Below, in pieces: positions 10,364-18,762 of a stretch of DNA of 19,716 bases. The notes beneath the pieces are model-generated. The model was given only the letters and a program-made list of their open reading frames with translations. It was not told where the DNA came from and searched no databases. Location of the stretch: NCBI GenBank assembly GCA_022496205.1, contig WTXD01000187.1, positions 1 through 19,716 on the forward strand. Direction: 5' to 3'. This stretch comes from Gloeopeniophorella convolvens (lineage: Eukaryota > Basidiomycota > Agaricomycetes > Russulales). Every line of letters starts with the position of its first letter. Within the stretch, counting starts at the first letter, position 1. The position numbers and the translations under genes were made by a program.

Positions 10364-11238
10364 CTAGTAGCTGATTGGATACTGAAATACACCAGAGCTT
10401 CTAATGATCGCAGCCCAGCTCTTGGTGATATACTGAGCAAATAGCTCAGCTTCCGAGAGGGTTGTCCCTACGCTCGATGCGGAGTCCAGCAGGGAGTCTA
10501 AGAAGGCGGGCGCAGTTTGAGGCGACGTCAGCTGGTGTAGCTCTGCACACAGGATCCAATTAGATGGAATGAGTCAGGCACTATGGTGTGCTCACCTGCC
10601 GCAGCGTAGACAGCCGCGAGAGTGATCCGCTTCGTATACCATGAAGGCTGTCGTACAGGATAAGATAACGCATGAACGGCGCGTTAGGAGGTGCGACGTA
10701 CTCCTATAGATGCATCTTGAGCTACGTGGCAAGCCTCATCGGCGACGCTTGCTGCATGCTGTATTGCTGGACGCGGGTCGAGAGGTGGAAGTCCATACGT
10801 CGGTGAAGCGAGAAGAGCGAAAGCCTGGCGGCGTGGTATGTATGCGCACTGCCTGAAGCGGAGGATGAACTCACCTCCGTGAGGTGCTCGAGCACGGGCA
10901 CGTTGAAGGCTAGACGTGCGTGCAGTGCACTCTTCACCCCATCCACTGGCGCCGAGCATATGTGGGCCCGTCCTTCGTCGAGCCACGCATTGATTAGCGT
11001 CCGCCGCGCCGCATCTCCTTCGCCGAACAGCGTCGTCACGGCAGAGTCAGAGAGTGGTTCGGTGCGTGGTTCGGGCAGAGCAAGCACTGAACGCGCCAGC
11101 GCGTTGCGGGTGAAGCCATGTTGCTGTACAAGGGGAACCGCAAGCTTCAAAAGCTGTGTCCTGTCCCCGGTATCTCTTCCATGAGCGTAAAGGAAACGTG
11201 CAGGGTGGTTGGGCACTGCACCTGAGGTGGGAGGACAT
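10364..11238 (-). CDS. COQ9: Ubiquinone biosynthesis protein COQ9
   Basis: Exons 11238-11222, 11160-10875, 10824-10702, 10647-10596 and 10542-10364 join to about 218 residues; introns are 61, 50, 54 and 53 bp. COQ9 is a lipid-binding helper protein of the mitochondrial coenzyme Q complex that assists the COQ7 hydroxylase. Landmarks in order are PLVQQHGFTRNALA, PLSDSAVTTLFGEGDAARR, TLINAWLDEGR, NVPVLEHLTE|AFALLASP, ADEACHVAQDASIG|PSWYTKR, LAAVYAAAELHQLTSPQ, then AFLDSLL and KSW. The start is the weakest part. The model uses a 17-nt first exon (MSSHL) spliced to RTQLLKLAVPL. The unspliced frame above exon 2 has no ATG before a stop. This N-terminus is short and not an obvious mitochondrial presequence, so an upstream exon is possible. 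It is divergent from eIF3j. Confidence 0.92.
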
Positions 11239-11370
11239 GGCCGTGTCTTGAGCGTCCGGCGCTTGCCGTCTCCGTAATTTCTTTGCTCTCAGCGTCCATC
11301 TCGATTCCGCTGCTCAGCAGCCCCGACCGTCCTTACGTCCTCATTTCTCTCGCAACTTCGATAAATAAAC
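11239..11370. promoter_or_regulatory. Bidirectional promoter between COQ9 and eIF3j
   Basis: Only 132 bases separate the two divergent start codons, so both promoters and 5' leaders must lie here (and perhaps in the first introns). The plus-strand start is preceded by an A-rich leader (ATAAATAAAC just before ATG 11371), a favourable fungal initiation context. Inferred from spacing only. Confidence 0.55.
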
Positions 11371-12356
11371 ATGTCTGAATGGGGTCCGTAATATCATTCG
11401 ATGTCGCCTTACCGCGCCTCACACTGAAACCGGGGCAGAGGGTTCTGAAGACGAGTCCCCCGTGCGTGCGGTGCCCATAAAAGTGGCCAAAAGCAAATGG
11501 GAAGGAGAGGATGAGGACGATAACGAGCCAGCCGTACGTGGATGCGCAACAAAACTGGCCTTAAGATTTGCTGATCTGCGCGATCGCCGCAGAGCGACTG
11601 GGAAGCGTCCTCGGATGATGAAAAGGCCAAGCCTGCATCCGCGACGGCGCCGGTTGCGCCGCCAAAGAAGAAGGGAACTCTGAAACAGAAGCTTGCTGAG
11701 AAGGAGGCTGCGCGCCAGGCTGCGATTGCCGCAGGGGAGAATGGCGTTGAGTATGATGAGGATGCAGTGCTCGACCCGCGTGCCAAGGCGCGCCTCGAGA
11801 AGGAACGCGAGCTCGAATCTGATCTGCACAATGCTACGGAGCTCTTTGGCGGAGCCACCATCAAAGGTGCGTGCTCGCGCGCCGTTCAACCGCCACCCGA
11901 TCGACTGCTAATATCTGTACAGGTTCCTCTGACGCGGACCTGGACAAGCTCTTGAAGTCCAATCCGAAGACGAAGGAAGAGTTTATTGAATATTCGAACG
12001 CCATCATCACGCACATCATCAAGCAGCACCAGGACAAGCCGTTGTACGCGACCTTCGTCGAGCACCATGTACGCGCGCTGTCCACGCCGCTGCGCGATGT
12101 GGACGTCCGCAAGGCAGCGAGCGGACTCACCACTCTCGCGAATGAGAAGCAACGCGAACAGAGAGACAAGGCCAGCGGAAAGAAGAAACCAAAGACAACT
12201 GGGAAGCCTGTCCTCGGCGCCGCCAAAGTTGGGAACAAGTGAGTGTCTTTTGCAGCTGCACGTGCTAAACTCATCGCGCCGCCTGGTAGATTGGATACGA
12301 GCATATACGATGAGGCGCTGGATGACTTTGGATCTAACCCAGACGACTTTATGTGA
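11371..12356 (+). CDS. HCR1: Eukaryotic translation initiation factor 3 subunit J
   Basis: Exons 11371-11383, 11439-11533, 11593-11866, 11923-12238 and 12290-12356 join to 254 residues; introns are 55, 59, 56, 56 (wait-free count by position: 11867-11922) and 51 bp. eIF3j is the loosely bound eIF3 subunit that sits in the 40S decoding centre; the yeast homologue is Hcr1. Landmarks are an acidic N-terminus with KSKWEGEDEDDNEPA|SDWE, the lysine-rich KKKGTLKQKLAEKEAARQ, DPRAKARLEKERELESD, and LHNATELFGG. These are followed by the helical core (KTKEEFIEYSNAIITHIIKQ, then FVEHHVRALSTPLRDVDVRK), a KKKPK-rich linker and the acidic tail YDEALDDFGSNPDDFM. The first exon is only 13 nt (MSEW plus one base) and its donor GTCCGT is off-consensus. 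It fits the family's MS.W start, and no in-frame ATG exists upstream of exon 2. Confidence 0.93.
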
Positions 12357-12483
12357 ATGTAGTCCTGCTCCGCCAGTTGTCGCCAGTTGTTTGATTAGTA
12401 GTCCACTGTCTCCACCATCCTGCCTGTAGCCAGACTGCGTAGATTATAGTATGGATTGTCTTGCCCATGTGCTCGCTTACATA
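12357..12483. terminator. Convergent 3' region of eIF3j and PWP1
   Basis: Only 127 bases separate the two facing stop codons, so the 3' untranslated regions of the two transcripts probably overlap. No specific polyadenylation signal is convincing by eye. Confidence 0.35.
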
Positions 12484-14498
12484 CTACTCTTCCCCGTCGT
12501 CATCGCTGTCCTCCTCGTCGTCTGCGACGCTGATGACCCCTCCAGTAGTCTTTTCCTTCAACGTGCGCCCAGCCGCGGCAAGCTTGTCACGGAAGGCCTT
12601 GCGCGCGCCGAAGGTCGCGCCGACGTCCCAGATCTGCAGTTTCGCCTTTGAACCAGCCGCCGCGAGTGTGAGAGGGTCGTCCGGCGACCACGCTGCAGAG
12701 AAAACCTCGCCCTGCGCCCGTCAATATGGCCGTACGCGAGATGCAGGAAAACAATGGGAAAACTCACCACTCCTAGGTCGCGACCGGCAACGAGGCTGAC
12801 CTGCCGCTTACCACCGTCCTCGCCCTGGACGTTCCACACCTTCACCATTTTGTCTGTACCAGCCGTGGCGAGGCACCCGCGGATGTGCGTGTTGATGTCC
12901 ATCGCGCAAGCCGCGCCATCGTGCGCTGCAAGCGCGAAGCGCGCAGGCGACGGCTGATTGATGTCTGACGGCAACGTCCGCGCGTCGAAGTTGAGCACCA
13001 TCCCGTTCTCCAACGACACCTGCACAATGTCGAATCAGCGCCCTCGCACAGACCTGGGAATGGCAAGAACGCACGTAGAAGCCATGGCTCTCCCACGGGT
13101 CCCAGCGGATCGCCTCGACATCCGCACCAACTACCGCGCCGACACTCGCGTCCGGCGCGCGCGAGTCGAACACGCGCACGGTACGGTCATAGCTCCCACT
13201 GAGTAGTACGGTTGCCTCGGACGGGTTCCACTGCACCGCCTGCACCTTGTCCTTGTGCACACCGGCGAAGCTGCGCAGCGCGCCCTCCTTCGCGGGGCGT
13301 GAGAGGTCCCACAGCTTGACGGTGCGGTCTGCGCTACCACTGGCGAGCATCTGTCGTGCGGTGCGGTTCCAAGAGAGCGCAAGCACCGCGTCGACGTGAT
13401 GCTTGTCGTTCGTTGTGCGGTGCTTGGGCTTTTTGCGCTTTTTCTTTCCCGTGCCCGCCGGCTCGGGCACATGCTCCGCGGTTTCCTTTGGGTTGCCCAG
13501 GACCGCATCGGGGTAGACCGAATCGAGGTGGTCGACGGAGAAAATTTCGATCTCGGGGTCCATCGTGCCGATAGCGATGTAGTTCCCGAACTGCGACGGT
13601 GGGGGCGCGTCTCCTGTGTCCATGGCGTCTTCGCCAGATGACAATGCGGTCGATGATACAGGGTAGTCGAGCCATTCCAGACAGAGCGGCATGCTGCTCA
13701 ACATCAGATCATGATGTGGGCCGAGGTATTCCGACGCCTCATCGTAGACGAAGAAGTGGAGTTGAGGGACATTCTGCTCGAGGGTGCCCGCGATAATCAT
13801 ATTATCTGTCGGCAAGACCTCGTTCTCCTCGCGTTCAAGTGCGTCATCGTCCTATGCAGCTGCAAATTAAGTAAGATGACGGTCCCACGAGGTGACCCAC
13901 ATACCTCTTTGAGTGTAATGTACGGGTCGTCTTCATTATCACGGTAGAACTGCAATCCCTTGATGTTGGTGAAGGGGCCAAGTGCTAGACAGAGGATATG
14001 TTGGTGGTTGAAAGCAGTGCATGAACAAACGCACTCGATGTTGGGCCATCATCTTCGTCGTCATATGCATCCAGGTTGTACTCGGAGAGATCTCCATTTC
14101 GTTTTGGGGTAGAAGCCTTCTTTTTCGCGTCTTTGTTCATGGGTTCATCGTCCTCGCTGAGCAGATGTGAGCCATAGAGGTCATGGAAAATGAAAGCTAC
14201 GCACTCGACCCATGCAGACTCGTCATCCTCCTCACCCTTGGTATCGTCCATCTCTTCATCCTCGTCTCTCTGGTCCATAGCCAATGCCGCAGCGTTTGCA
14301 CGTTCCAATTCTGTGCGCGCATCTTCTAGCTCTATATTTGCGATGGCCTTTATTCGCTCAACATCTGCATCGTTGAGCGGCTGCTTGGATGGGTGCCGCG
14401 CAGCTACACCTCGTTTTACCCTGTACAAGGGATGAGAGGTGGAACGCAAAGAGACTGCAGGGCACGTGCCAGGCAATACTTGAGATCAGGTCGCCCAT
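12484..14498 (-). CDS. PWP1: Periodic tryptophan protein 1 (WD40 ribosome-biogenesis factor)
   Basis: Exons 14498-14470, 14420-14205, 14156-14035, 13984-13905, 13851-13075, 13019-12768 and 12711-12484 join to about 567 residues, close to yeast Pwp1 (576). Pwp1 is a nucleolar WD40 protein needed for 60S ribosome maturation. The N-terminus ISSIAW|VKRGVAARHP and EYNLDAYDDEDD fit the family, as do the spliced segments GPFTNIKGLQFYRDNEDDPY, ITLKE|DDDALE, VLPTDNMIIAGTLEQ and PLCLEWLDY. WD repeats are clear at GSADRTVKLWD (about residue 320), GSYDRTVRVFD (about 370), GTDKMVKVWN and GSKAKLQIWD. A basic KKKRKKPK patch near residue 285 could be a nuclear signal; the C-terminus is acidic (DDEEDSDDDGEE). 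Introns are 49, 48, 50, 53, 55 and 56 bp. The first begins GCACGT, a GC-AG intron: only this junction gives IAWVKRG in frame. Confidence 0.95.
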
Positions 14499-14607
14499 TT
14501 TATGTCAAGGTCGGCCTCCGGGGTACTGGAGCCGTCGTGTAGGCCTCACGAGAGAGTAATTATCCACAAAGGAGTGAGCCTGCCGCCGAGGCCGCTGAGA
14601 GGAGATT

Positions 14608-14623
14608 GCCTTGCTTGCAAGGC
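14608..14623. repeat. Short perfect hairpin just outside the left arm
   Basis: GCCTTGC-TT-GCAAGGC forms a 7-bp perfect stem with a 2-base loop, ending 12 bases before the left arm begins. It may mark the element boundary or be chance. Confidence 0.4.
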
Positions 14624-14635
14624 CTCCCATAGTTG

Positions 14636-15810
14636 CCTCGGGCGCCTAGTGGGTTTTTTTCCTTTCACAGGCAAAATCTCCCATCGCCCACACATTATGT
14701 AAGACGACGACACCACTTCCCCTTCGAATGGCAGCTTCGAACTTTTCGTTCCTCCGTTCCCGCTGCTGCCCTCCTCCCCTTCTGTACTCTCCCTGTAACT
14801 TTCGATAGGAATCGTCGGCCACACAGTAAAGCGACTCATCTACTGTGTGCTTTCCAACCATCTTTTGGTCTATTCATCTCGCGGGCGCAGCAAAATTCGC
14901 TGCGTGATGCAATCGCAACGTGGTGCAGCGAGGTGCGCATCGAAGCAACTGCCGCCACACGTTGTCTCCTCAAGCAGACCTTAGTAACGGAAGACAGTCG
15001 TTCTGTGGACGAAAGCGACCGCTCCCCCTTATCGCGTTGTCCCTCCAGTTTGCCACGACGCCACCGTGGCCCCCGTCGCATGGGCTCGTCCAGAACCAAG
15101 GCGACCCAGCTGTGCCGCCGCCGTGAGTTCCTTTGCGCAGGCAGCGACGCAGCCGCCATGTGGCGTGCCGACGCGCGCCCCTCCACAAGTTCCCCCCCCC
15201 CCCCGCACTTGAGTTGTTAGAGTATAGCCTCGCTTCTTTGAACGAGTTTGGTAATACCAGCCTCATATCCAAATTGCCCCCACCGCTACGCGACCGCGCC
15301 TGCGGCGTCTCGTGCACCGCTGAGCGCTGCATCGAACTGCCGCAGTGATGTTTCGTGCGCGAGGCCGACTTTGCAAGCCCGAGCAGCGACGGCCGCACCT
15401 CAATACACGCCGCTGCCGCGACACCGACACCGCCACGCGCCGCAAGCCGCTACATTACCATGAACACATGGCTACGCCAACAACTCGAGCCCGAATGCTG
15501 GCGACAGCACGCCAGTGCGCGTCGCGGACTAGTACGCGGCTTATGCTTGGCGCTAAAGCTGTACTTTATGTAGCTTTTCAACATAATTAAGAGATCGTTG
15601 TCAATCAGTAAGATTCGGATAGGTCAGAGGGAGGGCAGGATAAGCATGCAACCAAACTCATACGCAGCAGCACACCAATGAGCTCAATGGCACGAACACG
15701 ATGGTTATGGCAAAACCGCGAGATGCTCGAGGTTGGGGCCCTAGGGCTCGGTGTAGTGTGCGGGCAGGCGGAGACCAGGGTGAAGCGGGCGGCAGCGCGA
15801 AGGAGCAAAG
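14636..15810 (+). repeat. Left arm of a long imperfect inverted repeat
   Basis: Read on the plus strand, this arm matches the reverse complement of about 15950-16986 in the same order along most of its length. Matching blocks (left / right) include CCTCGGGCGCCT 14636-14647 / 16975-16986, TCTCCCATCGCCCACACAT near 14690 / 16940, and CCACGACGCCACCGTG near 15053 / 16627. GCTGTACTTTAT near 15558 / 16168 and ACCGCGAGATG 15715-15725 / 16048-16058 complete the series. The outer 200 bases look about 85-90% identical by eye; inner blocks are more diverged with indels. The translations are Arg/Ala/Pro-rich in all frames with no domain, so I see no coding gene. A 13-base C run lies at 15192-15204. Confidence 0.85.
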
Positions 15811-15949
15811 CAGCACATCAGCGCCAGGAATGACTCAGCAGCGCAATCCAGCAGCTGCCAAGTACGCTACTCGGTGGTTTGAAGCGTGAAATACTCCGTC
15901 GCAAGGTGTATTAACATGCGCGTGTCGACACAATCATAATCACAATCAT
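15811..15949. other. Spacer between the arms of the inverted repeat
   Basis: Approximate unpaired centre of the palindrome. It lacks any open frame or motif I recognise. Its limits are soft because pairing of the inner arm ends fades gradually. Confidence 0.5.
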
Positions 15950-16986
15950 GCATGTGTCGAGAAGGGCAGCCAGCGGCGGCAGGTGTCGTTGCTTGCAAAG
16001 CCGCCCTCTGCCTGCCCACACACTGCACTGGACCTGGTGACGCCAACCATCTCGCGGTTCTGCGGTGACTGTCGTGTTTGTGCTATCGATCTCATTGGTG
16101 TGTGTGTACGTGTTGCGCTGCCGCGCATGGTACTGGTTGGCAGCAACTTCCTATTGAGAAGCTATATAAAGTACAGCCTTAGCACTACGCATAAGCTGCA
16201 CGCCATTCCGGAACTGCATTGGCGCGGGTCAGCGATATCGGTGGCGCGGGGGCGTGCGCTCGAGTCGTTGGCGTGGCCACGCTCATCACGGCGTGGCAGC
16301 GGCGTGTATTGTGGTGCGGCTGTCGCTGCTTGGGCTCGCGAAGTCGGCCTCGCGCACGAAATATCGCCGCGGCGGTTCGGAGTAACGCTCGACGCCGCAG
16401 GCGCGGTCGTGTAGCGGCGGGGGCGGTGAATTGGATACGAGGTTGGTGTTGCCGGCCTCGTTCAAGGAAGTGATGCCGCACTCTGACGAATGCGGTGGGG
16501 AAGTGGAGAGGCGCGCGTCGGCATGATACGTGAAGGCTGCGTCGCTGCGCGAAGAAACTCACGGCAGCGGCGCAGTTGTGCCACCTTGGTTCGGGACGAG
16601 ACCATGCGATGGGGATCACGGTGGCGTCGTGGAAAACTGGAGGGCCAACGCGATAAGGGAAAGCAGTCGCTCAGTTCATGCACAGAACCGCAGCTTCGCT
16701 GCACCACATCGCAGTTGCATCACGCAGCGAGTTTCGCTGCGCCCGTGAACCAGTATTGCTGTGGTTCGACACCGGGTCGTGCAAGGCAAGTCGTAGCGGT
16801 GAGTTACTTCGTTGCGTGGCTGACGACTCCTAACGGAAGTTACAGGGAGAGTAAGTTACAGAAGGGGAGGAGGGCAGCAGCGGGAACGGAGGAGCGAAAA
16901 GTTCGAAGCGGTATCGTCGTCTTACATAATGTGTGGGCGATGGGAGATTTTGTCTGTGAAAGGAAAAAATCATCAGGCGCCCGAGG
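15950..16986 (-). repeat. Right arm of the long imperfect inverted repeat
   Basis: Reverse-complement partner of the left arm. It ends at 16986 in the same CCTCGGGCGCCT block (as AGGCGCCCGAGG on the plus strand). It is about 140 bases shorter than the left arm, through small indels and lack of the C-run segment. An open frame of 233 codons (16490-17191 +) crosses it but is low-complexity and Arg/Ser-rich, without family features. I see no transposase, reverse transcriptase or clear target-site duplication (bases just outside are AGTTG on the left and TAATT on the right). Confidence 0.85.
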
Positions 16987-17065
16987 TAATTATAAGGGGA
17001 GAAGCACCTTGCCTTCCGCCGCACCGCAGGCGGCCCTTCTCGGAGCTCCAGTCAGTCGGAGAGAA

Positions 17066-17106
17066 AGCAGATTGATCGATTGTCGTCAATCTGGGTGCAA
17101 TCTGCT
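17066..17106. repeat. Inverted repeat, 9-bp arms
   Basis: AGCAGATTG (17066-17074) and CAATCTGCT (17098-17106) are perfect reverse complements with a 23-base loop. A third related word, CAATC, lies inside the loop. It lies 80 bases outside the right arm of the large inverted repeat. Confidence 0.5.
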
Positions 17107-17176
17107 TACAGGAAATCTTCTCGAGTGCTGCCGCGGCTTCGAAGAAACTTCGCGGCGCGCGGGAAAATTATTCTGC

Positions 17177-17188
17177 GATCACGTGATC
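17177..17188. promoter_or_regulatory. 12-bp perfect palindrome with E-box core
   Basis: GATCACGTGATC is self-complementary over its full length and contains CACGTG, the core recognised by bHLH factors such as fungal Cbf1/Pho4 types. No gene start lies close by, so a regulatory role is only a possibility. Confidence 0.35.
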
Positions 17189-18185
17189 TAAGCGCAGCTT
17201 CAAGAAAGCAGGGTCAGTGCCACTAGTGCAGCCTGAGGTAGCCAGTAGTACCCTGCAGACATCTGACAGCCTCACACACCCACATGATCAACCTTGTGCT
17301 ATCTTCCATCTACGGTGCTTCCGGCGTTTACAAGCGCTTACAGCAAGAGGTCGATATGTCCGTCCAAGGAAGCTCAGCTCTTAGAGGAAACCCGGGCCAT
17401 CAGAACTTCCCTTGCTCGCGTAGCTGCTCACTGCAAGGCTCACTGACAAGACGTCGTTCTCGACCTGGGAATCCGACGGGACGGCCCTCTCCGCCGGGAT
17501 GGTCCTCCCCTTGAGCGACCAGGGGTATTGCTCGATGGCTCTGCAGTCGCAGTACGTTGCTGGGATCCAGGTCCCAGCGTCGTGTATGCACCTGCATCTG
17601 CACCTGCAGGCACCTACCCAGTGCAGACGCAGTACGGCAGTAGTATGTCCCCCTCTGCTCTCCGATGGGTTCTGTATCGACTCTTCGACTCCCTTCGAGC
17701 GAACATTCCCTAACCCTGTCAAGCCGCAGCGAGAGGCCGCTGCCCGCACTTGACCGTCGGGTCAGTTACATTGAAGGCGCCCAAGTTGCTAGAATGCAAG
17801 CGCAATGCGTCTACAGTTGCCCACAGTCTCCCCAGGTACACTCTTCTGGTTGGCGGCTGGCCTGCCCTTCCGCCAACGGCGAAACTACGCGCGCTTCACC
17901 TCGCCAATCGAGTTCTACAATGTGTCTCTGCCCAATATGGTGTTATCTTTTTGCAGGTTTCCTCGCCTATATGTCGCTACAGGAACCGCAAAACATTGAA
18001 CATGCCTGGGCAGTCTGCATGCAGGCATTCCTTTGAGGGTTTTTGGTAAACAGCGTGCATAGGACAGCCTTATGGCGGATGTTCTAGCTTAGCCCGATAC
18101 ACGTTTTTCGCACACTGAAGCAAATTGATCCCCTAGGTTCATTATAACTGGGATACAATCTGGTCGCAAACCATCACAACCGCGA

Positions 18186-18236
18186 TTCGGTCCTCCAGGC
18201 TCCGGGACCCCAACCCGGGGCAAACCCGGGTCTTTT
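18186..18236. repeat. CCCGGG-rich stem-loop followed by a T run
   Basis: The segment holds two CCCGGG words near 18214-18232 and complementary GACCC/GGGTC flanks, directly followed by six T residues. It could fold as a GC-rich hairpin. A polymerase III-like stop is conceivable, but no A/B box gene is visible upstream. Confidence 0.3.
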
Positions 18237-18522
18237 TTCATATGGGGATTGGCCGAGCAGAGATTGAAACCCCGCCGTCACTCTGAGGATACAGAGGCAG
18301 ATCCATTAATCAACGCAGTATGTGTTCAAAGACCTGTTCCTGAGCCGAAAATGGTCATATCAGCAAGATTACGAAGTATACGATCTTTCATTCGTTGGCC
18401 ATCCGTTCGATTCACTTCATACTTCAATATAGGTACGAGTATGCATGCCAAAAGAATCAGGTACTAGATTGAGAAAGTGTGCTGAGCTCCCATTGTGGAG
18501 AGGCACATGGTTTTGTGGGTGA

Positions 18523-18556
18523 ACGACTCAGGGTTCCATGCACGATTCGGGGTTCC
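18523..18556 (+). repeat. Short direct repeat upstream of the P450
   Basis: ACGACTCAGGGTTCC (18523-18537) and ACGATTCGGGGTTCC (18542-18556) agree at 13 of 15 positions with only four bases between them. They lie about 210-240 bases upstream of the P450 start codon and could be tandem factor-binding sites. Confidence 0.4.
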
Positions 18557-18699
18557 CTCATCGTAACGGTTTCGCTTGTCTGGCCGTGTAAGCCGCGCTG
18601 ATTAGCTACGCGTATTAGCGAACCTGCACAGTGCGTTCCAGCACTAGGATGTATCGGGGTGCCAGGTTTACGGTGCTCCCCACCCAGGGCCGTGAGTAC

Positions 18700-18706
18700 T
18701 TATATC
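18700..18706 (+). promoter_or_regulatory. Possible TATA box of the P450 gene
   Basis: TTATATC lies 57 bases upstream of ATG 18763, a plausible distance for a short leader. Evidence is positional only. Confidence 0.35.
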
Positions 18707-18762
18707 TCATCGATGGCAACTCGACGATTCTGCAGCGACATCTTTCCGCCACTCCTGTTACA

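Larger units (their letters stand above)
16987..18690. other. Region without a supportable gene, upstream of the P450
   Basis: Overlapping short open frames exist around 17284-18049 in several plus-strand frames and at 17749-17381 on the minus strand. None has a recognisable domain and I could not build a convincing spliced gene. The translation around 17665-18036 reads moderately protein-like in patches, so a decayed gene is possible. Palindromes and repeats in this stretch are listed separately. No tRNA or mobile-element gene was seen. Confidence 0.4.

Noticed and set aside
11409..11889. Minus-strand open frames of about 150 codons
   Set aside because: They lie antisense to the spliced eIF3j exons and have Ser/Arg/Leu-rich translations without family motifs; shadows of the GC-biased coding strand.
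14633..15220. 195-codon plus-strand open frame in the left repeat arm
   Set aside because: Low-complexity Arg/Ser/Pro translation. The matching right arm keeps nucleotide similarity but not this reading frame, so coding constraint is not apparent.
16745..16800. T-loop-like GGTTCGACACC in the right repeat arm
   Set aside because: Flanking bases do not form a T-stem or acceptor stem, and there is no A-box upstream.
16490..17191. 233-codon plus-strand open frame in the right repeat arm
   Set aside because: It crosses the end of the inverted repeat, has no domain, and its counterpart in the left arm is interrupted.
18245..18350. tRNA-like A-box (TGGCCGAGC)
   Set aside because: No matching B-box at a workable distance and no acceptor stem can be formed.
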